Shown here: piece after piece, positions 1 to 8,456 of the stretch
How positions within the stretch are numbered: the first letter of the stretch is position 1
How the letters are laid out: every line of letters begins with the position of its first letter
Source: Actinoplanes sp. L3-i22
Lineage (GTDB): Bacteria > Actinomycetota > Actinomycetes > Mycobacteriales > Micromonosporaceae
Direction of reading: 5' to 3'
Assembly (NCBI RefSeq): GCF_019704555.1
Contig: NZ_AP024745.1
Location: 11,025,501 to 11,089,500 of the forward strand
Length of the DNA: 64,000 nt
Position numbers and translations under genes: made by a program
The notes under the pieces: model-generated
Told to the model about the DNA's origin: nothing
The model's input: the letters and a program-made list of their open reading frames with translations, nothing else
The model's database searches: none

Positions 1-924
1 GCCACCCGACGACTGGTACACCGCCACGTAGTCGACCAGCATCGGCACGCCGGACTGCGTCGCCGAGGTCGGCCCGCCCCCGAACGCGGCCGGGAACCCG
101 CCACCCATCGCCACGTTCAGGATCACGAACACGCCGTGGTGGGTCGCGTTGTTCCAGGTGGTCGCGTCGACCTGGGACGAGTTCAGGGTGAAGTAGTTGC
201 TGCCGTCCAGGTACCAGCGCAGCTGCTCCGGCGAGGTGCTGCGGTCATACTCGATCGCGTAGGTGTGGAAGCCGGTCTGACAACCCGAACACGCCCGCTC
301 GCCGCTGGTCAGGCCGGTCGTCTCGTTGCAGACGCCGCCCGGGTTCGTCCCGCAGTGCAGCGCCGCGAAGACCGAGGACCGGCCGTTGATGTCCTCCATG
401 ATGTCCCACTCGCCGATGCTCGGCCAGTTCGTCGCGCCGACCGGCCGGGCCGCGTCACCGAGCGCCCAGAACGCCGGCCAGTAGCCGGCCGCCGCCGCGC
501 CGCTCACGTTCGGCTGCTGGATCCGTGACTCGATCCGCACCTTGCCGCCGGCCGGCGCCGCGAAGTCGGTGCGCTGCGTCTCCACCCGCCCGGACGTCCA
601 CGCCCCGGACGAACTCCGGATCGGCTTGATCGCCAGGTTGCCGGCGCCGTCCTGGTACACGTTCGCGGTCGAGTCGGTCATCGTCTCGACCTCGCCGGTG
701 CCCCAGTTCGCCGCGCCGCCGGGATAGCCGGTGCCGGTGTCGTAGAGCCAGTTCGACCGATTCAGCCCAGTCCCGGACGCGCCGGTGAAGTCGTCGCTGA
801 AGACCAGCGACATGCCGGCCGGCGGGGCGGGGACCGCCGCTTGGGCCTGCGACACGAAGGTGACGGACGCGCCGACGGCCACGACCGCCGCGGCGACGGC
901 GAGAAGTCTTCGGGGAGCTGCCAT
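1..924 (-). CDS. Secreted GH16 family glycoside hydrolase (3' end outside window)
   Basis: A reading frame of 308 codons opens at ATG 924 and is still open at the window edge, so the C-terminus is missing. Residues 1-30 form a signal peptide ending AQA-A. The mature part has the GH16 jelly-roll pattern, with the catalytic block at E172-W-D174-I-M-E177. This fits ExDxxE with a Trp in the variable position, a variant also known from actinobacterial GH16 proteins. By family it hydrolyses beta-1,3/1,4-glucans outside the cell. The frame runs on past GH16-type strand motifs (VDYVAVYQ), so a linker or carbohydrate-binding module may follow. It lies alone, reading off the left edge, with a LacI-type operator 34 bp upstream. 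Family assignment is firm; the exact glucan is not known. Confidence 0.9.
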   Translation of the reverse strand, partial: MAAPRRLLAVAAAVVAVGASVTFVSQAQAAVPAPPAGMSLVFSDDFTGASGTGLNRSNWLYDTGTGYPGGAANWGTGEVETMTDSTANVYQDGAGNLAIKPIRSSSGAWTSGRVETQRTDFAAPAGGKVRIESRIQQPNVSGAAAAGYWPAFWALGDAARPVGATNWPSIGEWDIMEDINGRSSVFAALHCGTNPGGVCNETTGLTSGERACSGCQTGFHTYAIEYDRSTSPEQLRWYLDGSNYFTLNSSQVDATTWNNATHHGVFVILNVAMGGGFPAAFGGGPTSATQSGVPMLVDYVAVYQSSGG

Positions 925-958
925 GGGGAACACGCCTTTCCGCGGGGATGGGGGGACG

Positions 959-972
959 TGAGAGCGCTCTCA
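959..972. promoter_or_regulatory. LacI-family (CebR-like) operator upstream of GH16 gene
   Basis: TGAGAGCGCTCTCA is a perfect 14 bp palindrome. It matches the general form TGRGAGCGCTCYCA bound by actinobacterial LacI regulators such as CebR. It sits 35-48 bp before the GH16 start codon, where a repressor would block transcription until a sugar inducer is present. The regulator gene is not in this window. Confidence 0.75.
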
Positions 973-1029
973 GAAGAAGATTGCACGCTTGTTTCCGCAA
1001 CTTGTCAACGGATGTCGATGCCTCCGGAC

Positions 1030-1178
1030 CATCAAGATCTTTATTGCCTCGGTCCGCCGGGGTACAGATCGTCGCTCCCGCGGGGACCCTTCCGGGCCTC
1101 GCAGGGCGCGGGGCGCCCAGAACGCGAGGCCCTCCAGGGCGACGTCCGAGGGTGGTTGCGGTTTAAAAGGGCCCCCGG
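1030..1178 (-). repeat. Dispersed intergenic repeat, copy 1 (reverse orientation)
   Basis: About 150 bp that is the reverse complement of segments at 9819-9978 and 33711-33870. Shared blocks include GGACGTCGCCCTG and GGAAGGGTCCCCGCGGGAGC as read on the minus strand. Positions 1097-1129 fold into a hairpin with CCTCGC/GCGAGG outer arms and a GGGCGC-type inner stem. It fills most of the 322 bp gap between the GH16 start and the yidC 3' end. There is no transposase and no coding frame. Confidence 0.8.
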
Positions 1179-1186
1179 CCAAGGCC

Positions 1187-1228
1187 CAGCCGCGCCTCCC
1201 GGCCCAGCCGCAACACCGGGCGCGGCTG
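1187..1228 (-). terminator. Possible terminator of the yidC operon
   Basis: A 10 bp inverted repeat (CAGCCGCGCC / GGCGCGGCTG) with a 22-nt loop lies just past the 3' end of the yidC-like gene. No U-tract follows on the minus strand, so this is only a candidate. Confidence 0.35.
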
Positions 1229-1246
1229 GAGCGGACGGGGCCAGGG

Positions 1247-1948
1247 TCAGGTGGTCGGGGTGGGGACCAGGCGGCGGCGGACCAGTTGTTCGGTGGCGGT
1301 CCAGGCGGCCGAGGTGACCAGGTAGAGGCCGCCGGCCAACGGGAGCCAGGCGACGGCCAGGACGGACAGCCAGGGGAGGTATTTCAGCATCTTGGCGGTC
1401 ATCGCGGTGGCCTGGGCCGTGGGATCCGCGGACTCCGCGGAAGCGGCGGGCAGTACCGGGGCGATCGCCCGGCGGGAGGTCCACCAGGCGATGCCGGCGG
1501 CGAGCGCCAGGAGGACCGCGAAGACCGGGAGCCCGGCGGAGAGGTGGGCGGTCAGCGGAACCCCGGCGATCGAGCCGGCCGGCGGGTTCATCGCCACCCG
1601 GTACATGACCATGAAGAACGGGGCCTGGGCGAGCGCCGGAAGGAGCCCGGCGAACGGGCCGATGCCGTGTTCCCGCTGCAGGGCCAGGGTCGCGGTGGCC
1701 AGCTCCATCGGGTCCTTGTGTTTCTTGCGGAGCTTCGCCACCTCCGGCGCCAGCACGGCACGGCGGCGCTCGGTGCGGATCTGCAGGTAGGTGAGCGGCG
1801 TCAGGCCGGCCCGGACGAGCAGGGTGAAGACGACGATCGCGCATGCGGCGGCGAGGCTGCCGGCGACCGGGTCGAGGTGTACGGCAAGGCTGGTGATGCC
1901 GGCGTGCGCGGCATCGACGACGGCGTGGAAGAGACCGGAAATGGACAT
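1247..1948 (-). CDS. YidC/Oxa1 family membrane protein insertase (paralogue)
   Basis: A 233-residue multi-spanning protein with the YidC/Oxa1 core. A first membrane segment contains the conserved Arg (LLVRAGLTPL), a charged cytoplasmic hairpin follows (RRRAVLAPEVAKLRKKHKDP), and then more membrane segments from about residue 110. Family members insert membrane proteins with or without SecYEG. It lacks the long periplasmic domain of Gram-negative YidC and is shorter than the usual actinobacterial YidC near rnpA/oriC, so this is probably an accessory paralogue. It follows the DUF6412 gene on the same strand, a pairing I recall from other actinomycetes. ATG 1948 gives the usual short N-terminus. 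Confidence 0.85.
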   Translation of the reverse strand: MSISGLFHAVVDAAHAGITSLAVHLDPVAGSLAAACAIVVFTLLVRAGLTPLTYLQIRTERRRAVLAPEVAKLRKKHKDPMELATATLALQREHGIGPFAGLLPALAQAPFFMVMYRVAMNPPAGSIAGVPLTAHLSAGLPVFAVLLALAAGIAWWTSRRAIAPVLPAASAESADPTAQATAMTAKMLKYLPWLSVLAVAWLPLAGGLYLVTSAAWTATEQLVRRRLVPTPTT

Positions 1949-2047
1949 GGACGTACCCCAAGGGTCCGAAGGTTTTGGACACTGAGGCGGCGCGCAAAAA
2001 GCACAAAATGCCCGAGGAGAGCAGAAAGAGTAAGCGCTAGAAGGCTT

Positions 2048-2320
2048 TTACGCGGCCGCGGGGCACGCGGTCGGGGCTCGCGGACGCGGACGGCCGGGAG
2101 CACCCGGATCCAGCAGCCGCGGCGCGGCCCGGCGGACCCGGCGGGCGAACGCCCGCAGACCCGGCAGCAGGCCGGTGGCCGGCACCGGGACGGCGACCGC
2201 GGCGACCAGCAGCAGCGCGGCGGTGACCAGAGCCAGCGCCAGGACCAGGCGCGGGCCGCCACTCAGACCGGGCTCGAGCAGGGCAGTGCCCGCCAGCGCC
2301 CAGTACCCGAGAAGCAGCAT
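2048..2320 (-). CDS. DUF6412-type small membrane protein
   Basis: 90 residues: two hydrophobic stretches (about 1-18 and 25-48) and a basic tail ending in a GAPGRPRPRAPTA-type motif. The tail and the position directly before a yidC paralogue match the actinobacterial DUF6412 family. The function is unknown; co-transcription with the insertase suggests a partner or substrate role, which is inference. The 99 bp between it and yidC holds no obvious terminator. Confidence 0.7.
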   Translation of the reverse strand: MLLLGYWALAGTALLEPGLSGGPRLVLALALVTAALLLVAAVAVPVPATGLLPGLRAFARRVRRAAPRLLDPGAPGRPRPRAPTACPAAA

Positions 2321-2388
2321 GCGACAAGCCTACCGCCGGCGGGCAAGGTCCGGTTTCCCGAGGAAACCCGCCGGGTAACCCTGCGCCC

Positions 2389-3570
2389 ATGGAACCCGGT
2401 GCCGAGGGCACGACGACAATCGACCCGCGACTGGCCGCCCGCGCCGAGCGACGGGACCTTCTGACACTCGGGATCGAGGAGGAGTACCTGCTCGTCGACG
2501 CGACCGAGCCACGGGGCGTGGAGACCGTCGAGGCGGTGATCGAGCAGGTCTCGGAGGAGCTGCGGGCCAGCGTCCAGCACGAGTACCTGCGCAGCCAGAT
2601 CGAGGTGGCGAGTCCCCCGCAGCTGGAGCTGGTCGGGCTCTACGAGGCGATGACCACCCTGCGGACCGGGCTGGCCGACGCGGCCGAGCGGGCCGGGTCA
2701 CGGCTGGTCGCGGCCGGGTGCGGGCCGGCCGCCGGGCCGAACACCCGGCTGGTGGACAAGCCGCGCTACCACCGGATGCGCGAGCGTTTCGGGGACCTCT
2801 CCCCCGGTCAGGGCCTGTGCGGGACGCACGTGCACGTGAGCATCCCGGACGACGAGACCGGCGTGCGGATCCTCAACCACCTGCGCCCGTGGCTGCCCGT
2901 GCTGCAGGCGGCGACGGCGAACTCGCCGCTGTTCGGCGGGCGGGACACCGGGTACGCCAGCTGGCGCTCGATGATGTGGGAGCGCTGGCCCACGGTCGGC
3001 CCGACGCCGTACCTCCAGTCGTACGACCACTACCTGACGCTGATCTCGGACCTCGAGGCGAGCGGCGCGATGCTCGACGAGGGAATGCTGTACTGGTACG
3101 CCCGGCTCTCGGCGAACTATCCGACCGTGGAGATCCGGATGGGCGACGTGACGCCCACGCTGGACGACGCGATGCTGCTCGCCGCGCTGGCCCGCGGGCT
3201 GGTCGCGACGCTGCTGGCCGAGGTGCGGGACGGCGCCGAGGCCCCGGACGTGCCGCATCCGCTGCTGATGGCCGCGCACTGGCGGGCCGCCAAGGACGGT
3301 CTCGAGGGGCTCGGCCTGGACATGGCGAGCCGGGAGCCGCGGCCGGCCTGGCGGCTGTTGCGGCAGCTCGTCGACTACGTGCGGCCGGAGCTGGAGCGGC
3401 ACGGCGACGGGCAGCTGGTGACCGTCCTGACCGACCGGCTGCGGTCGCGCGGGACCGGCGCGGCGCGGCAGCGGGCACTGCTCGCGAAGGGCGTCCCGGT
3501 GGCCGGGGTGGTCGACTGGCTGGCCCGGACGACCCGCGGCGAGACGGAACGCGATGAGAATCTCAGCTGA
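2389..3570 (+). CDS. Carboxylate-amine ligase, GCS2 (YbdK-type) family
   Basis: 393 residues of the glutamate-cysteine ligase 2 family. The ATP-grasp-like signature begins GIEEEYLLVD (near residue 29). GTHVHVSIPD and RMGDVTPT are the later conserved blocks that contribute metal and glutamate binding. Family members join an amino acid carboxylate to an amine using ATP. The YbdK subgroup has weak glutamate-cysteine ligase activity in E. coli, and related proteins act in mycothiol- or ergothioneine-making bacteria. The true substrate cannot be read from sequence. It is transcribed alone, divergent from DUF6412. ATG 2389 has only a weak ribosome-binding site. Confidence 0.85.
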   Translation: MEPGAEGTTTIDPRLAARAERRDLLTLGIEEEYLLVDATEPRGVETVEAVIEQVSEELRASVQHEYLRSQIEVASPPQLELVGLYEAMTTLRTGLADAAERAGSRLVAAGCGPAAGPNTRLVDKPRYHRMRERFGDLSPGQGLCGTHVHVSIPDDETGVRILNHLRPWLPVLQAATANSPLFGGRDTGYASWRSMMWERWPTVGPTPYLQSYDHYLTLISDLEASGAMLDEGMLYWYARLSANYPTVEIRMGDVTPTLDDAMLLAALARGLVATLLAEVRDGAEAPDVPHPLLMAAHWRAAKDGLEGLGLDMASREPRPAWRLLRQLVDYVRPELERHGDGQLVTVLTDRLRSRGTGAARQRALLAKGVPVAGVVDWLARTTRGETERDENLS

Positions 3571-3632
3571 ACGGCAACAGATATTGCACACAGCTTTACG
3601 GTGAGTGACCAGCCTAAACAGCGATGAGTGAC

Positions 3633-3660
3633 GGCGCGATGACCGATCTGGTATCGCGCC
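3633..3660. terminator. Inverted repeat after the GCS2 gene
   Basis: GGCGCGAT and ATCGCGCC form a perfect 8 bp inverted repeat with a 12-nt spacer, 62 bp past the ligase stop and 28 bp before the next start. It may be a weak terminator without a U-tract or an operator for the deacetylase gene. The sequence does not decide between them. Confidence 0.4.
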
Positions 3661-3688
3661 TGATCTTGTCAACCGGTAGGCATGACCA

Positions 3689-5080
3689 ATGCCGCCGTAT
3701 ACCTCGCCGCAACTGACGAGCCCCGGCGACGTAGCCGCGACGGGTGGGCGGCACCGTCGGCCGGATTCAGCCGACGGCTCGGAGAGCGTGACGCGGGTCA
3801 CCCCGCGCACGGATTTCCTGGGGCCGTCGCTGCGCTCCTCTGTGGACGCCCCCGAGCCATCGGTGACACCGACCCGGAGCGCTCGCCACCGCGCGGGCGA
3901 CACCGGGTCGTACAGCACCGTCCGTACCCCCAAATCAACGCCATCGCGCAGCGCGCGGCACTCGGCCGGCCCGGCGCGGTCTCGCGCGAAGCGGCCGGTC
4001 AGCGGCTCGCACCGCGCGCCCGGCACGCTGCCGCTGGAAACCTGGCTGGAAGCGGCCCGGAACCGGCCGACGACCGTGCTCGGCACCCTGGTGGTGGCCG
4101 GGCTGCTGATCACCGCGGTGCCGCTGTCCCAGCCGGGCAAGAGCGACCCGGGCGAGCTGACCGCCGCCGCGCAGGCCGCGGCCTCGGCGCAGGCGGCGAA
4201 GCAGCGCGACAAGAACGGCGACACGGCCGGGAAGCAGAGCGACGCGCAGGCCGATCCGGTCGCCGGCGGCGCCACCCGGCCGACCCCGGAGGCGACCGTC
4301 ACCGGCCGCCCCGCCGGGCTTCCGTCGACGCCGCTGGCGCAGGGCGCCGGCCCCGGCAGATCGCTGCTCACCACCGGCGGGCAGCAGGTCGCGCTGACCT
4401 TCGACGACGGCCCGGACCCGCAGCAGACCCCGAAGATCCTGGCGATGCTCGACCAGTACCAGGTGAAGGCCACGTTCTGCCTGGTCGGCTCGCAGGCGAA
4501 GAAGCACCCGGAGCTGGTCCGGCAGATCGTCGCGGCCGGGCACACCCTGTGCAACCACACGTTCGACCACGACCTGACGATCGCCAAGAAGAGCACCGCG
4601 ACGATCCGGGCCGATCTGGAGAAGACGAACGCCGCGATCCGGGCCGCGGTGCCGGACGCGAAGATCGCGTTCTTCCGGGCGCCGGGCGGCAACTTCACCG
4701 ACAAGCTGGTGAATGTGGCGCACACCGAGGGGATGTCCTCGCTCTACTGGGAGGTCGACCCCCGGGACTGGGAGCACACCGAGAACGAGACCGACGCGGA
4801 CCACGTCAAGCGCGTGATCGCGTCGGTGAAGAAGGGCGTCAAGCCGGGCGCGATCGTGCTCTCGCACGACTTCAACCAGCCGGACACGATCGCGGCGTAC
4901 AAGGAACTGCTGCCCTGGCTCGCGGAGAACTTCCAGCTGGGCGTCCCGTCCGGCACCGGCGAGACCCCGCGCACCCCGGCCACCACCGAGCCCACCCCGG
5001 CCACGCCGTCCCCCAGCACCACCGTCGAGCCGATCGCCCCGACCACCGCCCCGACGGCGACGCCGGCCGCTACCGCTTGA
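3689..5080 (+). CDS. Membrane-anchored polysaccharide deacetylase (NodB/CE4)
   Basis: 463 residues. A long Ser/Arg/Pro-rich cytoplasmic N-terminus (1-125) precedes one membrane segment (about 130-147, TVLGTLVVAGLLITAV). A charged linker leads to the NodB domain (about 235-425). The domain shows the catalytic TFDDGPD block, the metal-binding H-x3-H in CNHTFDHD, the RAPGG block and the late LSHD motif. The C-terminus is a Thr/Pro-rich tail. CE4 enzymes remove acetyl groups from peptidoglycan, chitin or xylan; the outward-facing anchored form points to cell-wall glycan. An alternative in-frame start is not obvious. The last 11 bp overlap the convergent nei gene. Confidence 0.88.
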   Translation: MPPYTSPQLTSPGDVAATGGRHRRPDSADGSESVTRVTPRTDFLGPSLRSSVDAPEPSVTPTRSARHRAGDTGSYSTVRTPKSTPSRSARHSAGPARSRAKRPVSGSHRAPGTLPLETWLEAARNRPTTVLGTLVVAGLLITAVPLSQPGKSDPGELTAAAQAAASAQAAKQRDKNGDTAGKQSDAQADPVAGGATRPTPEATVTGRPAGLPSTPLAQGAGPGRSLLTTGGQQVALTFDDGPDPQQTPKILAMLDQYQVKATFCLVGSQAKKHPELVRQIVAAGHTLCNHTFDHDLTIAKKSTATIRADLEKTNAAIRAAVPDAKIAFFRAPGGNFTDKLVNVAHTEGMSSLYWEVDPRDWEHTENETDADHVKRVIASVKKGVKPGAIVLSHDFNQPDTIAAYKELLPWLAENFQLGVPSGTGETPRTPATTEPTPATPSPSTTVEPIAPTTAPTATPAATA

Positions 5081-5888
5081 CGGCCGGCTGGCAGGTCGGA
5101 CACCAGTAAAGATTGCGCCCCGCCAGCGGGCCGATCGCCACGGCGGTGCCGCAGACCAGGCAGGGCTGGCCGGTGCGGCGGTAGACGTACACCTCGCCGC
5201 CGTGCCGGTCGACGCGCGGCGCCCGGCGCATCGCCTCCGGCGTGTGCCGGGTGTGCACGGTGTCGATCCGGCCGCGGGCGACCCCCTCCTTCATCAGGGC
5301 GCGCAGGTCGTCCCAGAGCGCCGACCAGCACTCCCGGTCGATCGCGGTGCCCGGGGTCAGCGGCGACAGACCGGCCCGGAAGAGCACCTCGTTGGCGTAG
5401 ATCAGCCCGCAGCCGGCCACGATGGACTGGTCCAGGAGCAGGGCGAAGAGCGGCTTGGTGCTGGACCTGACCCGGGTGTACGCCCGGCTCGGGTCGGCGT
5501 CGTCGCGCAGCGGGTCGGCGCCGAGCCGGGCGCGCAGCAGCTCCACCGCCGGCGGCTCGAGCACCTCGCACGCGGTCGGCCCGCGCAGGTCGAGCCAGTG
5601 CCCGGGGCCCGCCATCCGCATCCGGACCTGGCCCACCGGGTCGGGCAGCGGCGGCTCGCCCTCGGTGAACTTGCCGTACAGCCCGAGGTGGACGTGCAGG
5701 ATGCGGTCGTCGTCGTAGTGGTGGAGCAGGTGCTTCCCGTACGCCTCGGTGTCGCGCAGCACCCGGCCGTCGAGCAGCGCGGCACCGCTCGCGAAGCGGC
5801 CCTGCGGGCTGGAGACGGCCACCGGGTGCCCGGCGAAGAGCTCGCGATGGCGGGTGGCGAGGCGGTGAATGGTATGTCCCTCGGGCAC
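5070..5888 (-). CDS. nei: Endonuclease VIII-type DNA glycosylase (Fpg/Nei family)
   Basis: 272 residues. The mature N-terminus P-E-G-H-T after Met1 carries the catalytic Pro and Glu. A helix-2-turn-helix follows, and a C-terminal zinc finger (CLVC...CPTC) is complete. The protein removes oxidised pyrimidines in base excision repair and nicks the abasic site. The N-terminal sequence closely resembles what I recall of mycobacterial Nei1 (Rv2464c), which also lies near clpP genes, as here. It is convergent with the deacetylase and divergent from clpP. Confidence 0.9.
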   Translation of the reverse strand: MPEGHTIHRLATRHRELFAGHPVAVSSPQGRFASGAALLDGRVLRDTEAYGKHLLHHYDDDRILHVHLGLYGKFTEGEPPLPDPVGQVRMRMAGPGHWLDLRGPTACEVLEPPAVELLRARLGADPLRDDADPSRAYTRVRSSTKPLFALLLDQSIVAGCGLIYANEVLFRAGLSPLTPGTAIDRECWSALWDDLRALMKEGVARGRIDTVHTRHTPEAMRRAPRVDRHGGEVYVYRRTGQPCLVCGTAVAIGPLAGRNLYWCPTCQPAVKR

Positions 5889-6060
5889 GAGCCAAAGGTA
5901 TCCGCCGACACCGCGGCACCCGACTCTGCGTGATCAGTACCACGCGCCGCCGGGCATTCTGCCGTGAGCGGATTCGCCCTGAGGGGAATCGCTGGGATCT
6001 GACACTCCCCTTGGGAGAGGGTGTGAGACGTAGACGAGCGGATGCGAGAGGGTTGGGCTC

Positions 6061-6666
6061 ATGACTGTTGACACGACCATGCGCGGTGGCGGCGCGTCCT
6101 TCGACGACCAGGTCTTCGAACGGCTGCTCCGGGAGCGGATCATCTTCCTCGGCAGCGAGGTCAACGACGAGGTGACCAACCGGATCTGTGCGCAGATGCT
6201 GCTGCTCGCCTCCGAGGACGCGGAGCGCGACATCGCGCTGTACATCAACTCCCCCGGCGGCTCGATCAGCGCCGGGATGGCGGTGTACGACACCATGCAG
6301 TACATCAAGAACGACGTGGCCACCATCGCCATGGGCATGGCGGCCTCGATGGGCCAGTTCCTGCTCTGCGCCGGCACCGCCGGCAAGCGGTACGCACTGC
6401 CCCACGCCCGGGTGATGATGCACCAGCTCTCCGGCGGCATCGGCGGCACCGCGGCCGACATCGCCATCCAGGCCGAGAGCATGCTGCACATCAAGCAGGT
6501 GATGAACGAGCGGATCGCGTTCCACTCGGGCCACACCCCGGAGGAGATCAACCGCGACTCCGACCGGGACCGCTGGTTCACCGCCCAGCAGGCGAAGGAC
6601 TACGGCCTGGTCGACCACGTGATCAGCAAGGCCTCCGACGTGAACGCGGTCTCGTCGCTGGTCTGA
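6061..6666 (+). CDS. clpP: ATP-dependent Clp protease proteolytic subunit
   Basis: 201 residues, normal ClpP length. The catalytic triad is visible: Ser96 in GMAASMGQF, His121 in VMMHQLSGG and Asp170 in SDRDRW. The protein forms tetradecameric chambers with ClpX/ClpC/ClpA ATPases. It stands alone rather than in a clpP1-clpP2-clpX operon, so it is probably an additional paralogue. The upstream 170 bp shows no recognisable ClgR or HspR box. A strong hairpin follows the stop. Confidence 0.93.
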   Translation: MTVDTTMRGGGASFDDQVFERLLRERIIFLGSEVNDEVTNRICAQMLLLASEDAERDIALYINSPGGSISAGMAVYDTMQYIKNDVATIAMGMAASMGQFLLCAGTAGKRYALPHARVMMHQLSGGIGGTAADIAIQAESMLHIKQVMNERIAFHSGHTPEEINRDSDRDRWFTAQQAKDYGLVDHVISKASDVNAVSSLV

Positions 6667-6683
6667 TCCACGGTCCTCGGTCC

Positions 6684-6715
6684 GAGGGGCGCACAGCATG
6701 GGCTGTGCGTCCCTC
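6684..6715 (+). terminator. Terminator after clpP
   Basis: A 14 bp stem (GAGGGGCGCACAGC with GCTGTGCGTCCCTC, one G-U pair) closes a 4-nt loop 18 bp after the clpP stop. It is followed by GTGTCGTTT. It is stable enough to end the transcript despite the weak U-tract. Confidence 0.75.
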
Positions 6716-6792
6716 GTGTCGTTTCCGGGCCACGGGGGTATAGAGCCCGGTAACAGGACATCCCCGAGGATTCGCCAGAAGGAGGTGCTGAC

Positions 6793-7368
6793 GTGAGGAT
6801 GCCGACCTTCTCGCGTACGGCCACGAGTGACACCGACGAGACGACGGCCCGGGTTCCGGTCCAGACCCGCCGGGACGACGAGCCCACCACGCAGACCATC
6901 ACCAAGCCGCGCCCGACCAGCACGGTCACCCCGCCCACCGAGACCGAGCGGAGCAGGCCGATCACGGTCGGCCGCCCGGTCACCCCGGCCGAGCCGGTCA
7001 CCGCGAGCGCCAAGCCGGTCACCGCCGAGCCCGCCCGGGTCCGCCGGCCGCGGGCCAGTGGCCTCGCCACGGTCGGCCTGATCGTCAGCATCGCCGGCAT
7101 CGCCCTGGTGCTCTCCGGCCCGCTCGCCGGCTGGGGCATCGGCGTGGCCGGTCTCGGCCTGCTGCTCTCGGTGGCCGGGCTGAGCGCCACCCGCAAGCAG
7201 CACGTGGCCGGCAAGGGCGACGCGATGATCGGGATCGCCGTGTCGATCGGCGCGATCGTGCTCGGCGTGCTGGCCCTGAACGGTCAGCTGAGCTGGCTCG
7301 GCACCGACACCCAGCCGGCCACCAACCTGCGCGAGTGGCTTGACGCACAGTTTGCGAACCGGTTCTGA
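6793..7368 (+). CDS. Hypothetical membrane protein with Thr/Pro-rich N-terminus
   Basis: 191 residues from GTG 6793, set by an AAGGAGGT ribosome-binding site 6 nt upstream. Residues 1-95 are hydrophilic and rich in Thr, Pro and Val. Two to three membrane segments follow: about 100-120, 122-135 (GIGVAGLGLLLSVAGL) and 152-168. The gly-rich membrane hairpin resembles DUF4190-like actinobacterial membrane proteins, but I do not recognise a specific function. It is monocistronic, with a terminator hairpin on each side. Confidence 0.75.
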   Translation: MRMPTFSRTATSDTDETTARVPVQTRRDDEPTTQTITKPRPTSTVTPPTETERSRPITVGRPVTPAEPVTASAKPVTAEPARVRRPRASGLATVGLIVSIAGIALVLSGPLAGWGIGVAGLGLLLSVAGLSATRKQHVAGKGDAMIGIAVSIGAIVLGVLALNGQLSWLGTDTQPATNLREWLDAQFANRF

Positions 7369-7500
7369 CGGGTACCTGACATCTACCGGCAGCGATACGC
7401 TGGTCGGTAAACCTTCGGAACCGGGACGACCCGTAGCGGTCGGCCCGCCCCGAATTCTCGGCGGTTCGCCGGGCAATCCGGCGGTTCGCCGGACGACCCG

Positions 7501-7546
7501 CACGGGCGCCGGGAGCGGTATGAAAATGCCGCCCCCGGCGCCCGTG
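7501..7546 (+). terminator. Terminator after the hypothetical membrane protein gene
   Basis: A perfect 13 bp stem (CACGGGCGCCGGG / CCCGGCGCCCGTG) with an inner GCGG/CCGC helix. It lies 130 bp past the stop and has no long U-tract. The rest of the 290 bp gap before ddaH shows nothing else except the palindrome at 7550. Confidence 0.6.
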
Positions 7547-7549
7547 TGG

Positions 7550-7559
7550 TGTGTACACA
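7550..7559. promoter_or_regulatory. 10 bp palindrome upstream of ddaH
   Basis: TGTGTACACA is a perfect palindrome 100 bp before the ddaH start, next to a GTGTGGTGTGT run that partly repeats its half-site. It could be an operator for the ddaH-rocD operon. No regulator gene is adjacent. Confidence 0.35.
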
Positions 7560-7658
7560 ACGAATCTCCACCGGCCCCGAAGATCACGCAACGATCCGCC
7601 GCCGGACGCAACATCAAGCCGGGGTACGTGATACTCCCGCGCACCTAGCGTCTTCCCC

Positions 7659-8456
7659 ATGACCGCCAAGCGCCGCTATCTGATGTGCCGGCCCACCCAC
7701 TTCGCCGTCACCTACCGGATCAACCCGTGGATGGATCCGACCGCGCCGTACGACAACGCGCTGGCCGTCCGCCAGTGGGAGAGTCTGCGCCAGGTCTTCC
7801 TCGACCTCGGGCACACGGTCGACCTGATCGACCCGCTGCCCGGTCTGCCGGACATGGTCTTCGCCGCGAACGGCGGCACGATCGTCGACGGTCGCGCGCT
7901 GGGCGTGCAGTTCCGCGACGCCGAGCGGGCCGACGAGGCGCCGGCGTACGCCGCCTGGTTCGCCGGGGCGGGCTTCGAGGTCGAGATGCCCAAGCACACC
8001 AACGAGGGCGAGGGCGACATCCTGCTCGCCGGGGACGTGCTGCTGGCCGGGACCGGGTTCCGCACCTCGCACGCGTCGCACGCCGAGACGCAGGAGTTCC
8101 TGCACCGGCCGGTGATCACGCTGCAGCTGGTCGACCCGGCGTACTACCACCTGGACACCGCGCTGTGCGTGCTGGACGAGACGAACATCGCGTACCTGCC
8201 GGCGGCGTTCTCGCCCGGTTCGCAGGCCGTCCTGCGGCAGCTCTTCCCGAACGCGATCATCGCGAACGCCGAGGACGCGGCGGTCCTCGGGCTCAACGCG
8301 GTCAGCGACGGCCGGAACGTGGTGCTGCCGGTGCAGGCCGTGAACCTGGCCGATGAGCTGCGCAAAGCCGGATACCATCCGATCGGGGTCGACGTGTCCG
8401 AGCTGCGCAAGGCCGGCGGCGGCCCGAAGTGCTGCACCCTGGAGGTCCGTCCGTGA
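7659..8456 (+). CDS. ddaH: Dimethylargininase (N(G),N(G)-dimethylarginine dimethylaminohydrolase)
   Basis: 265 residues of the guanidine-modifying (pentein) superfamily. His164 in YYHLDTALC and Cys258 in GGGPKC are the catalytic pair. NEGEGD near residue 115 is the substrate guanidinium-binding block. The enzyme hydrolyses methylated arginine to citrulline and an amine, or arginine in related members. Its stop overlaps the rocD start (GTGA), so the two are translationally coupled and form an arginine/ornithine catabolic unit. Confidence 0.88.
   Translation: MTAKRRYLMCRPTHFAVTYRINPWMDPTAPYDNALAVRQWESLRQVFLDLGHTVDLIDPLPGLPDMVFAANGGTIVDGRALGVQFRDAERADEAPAYAAWFAGAGFEVEMPKHTNEGEGDILLAGDVLLAGTGFRTSHASHAETQEFLHRPVITLQLVDPAYYHLDTALCVLDETNIAYLPAAFSPGSQAVLRQLFPNAIIANAEDAAVLGLNAVSDGRNVVLPVQAVNLADELRKAGYHPIGVDVSELRKAGGGPKCCTLEVRP

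Noticed and set aside
1030..1178. Insertion sequence remnant
   Set aside because: No transposase frame, no target-site duplication visible, and the conserved part is hairpins; better described as a dispersed repeat.
989..2464. A 491-codon plus-strand frame over the repeat, yidC and DUF6412
   Set aside because: Arg/Gly/Gln-rich shadow; the real genes here lie on the minus strand.
6005..6017. CTCCC/GGGAG dyad upstream of clpP as a ClgR or HspR site
   Set aside because: Five-base arms only and no match to the known ClgR or HAIR consensus.
4744..7644. A 966-codon minus-strand frame spanning nei, clpP and the membrane protein gene
   Set aside because: It crosses real genes on both strands and has no domain content.
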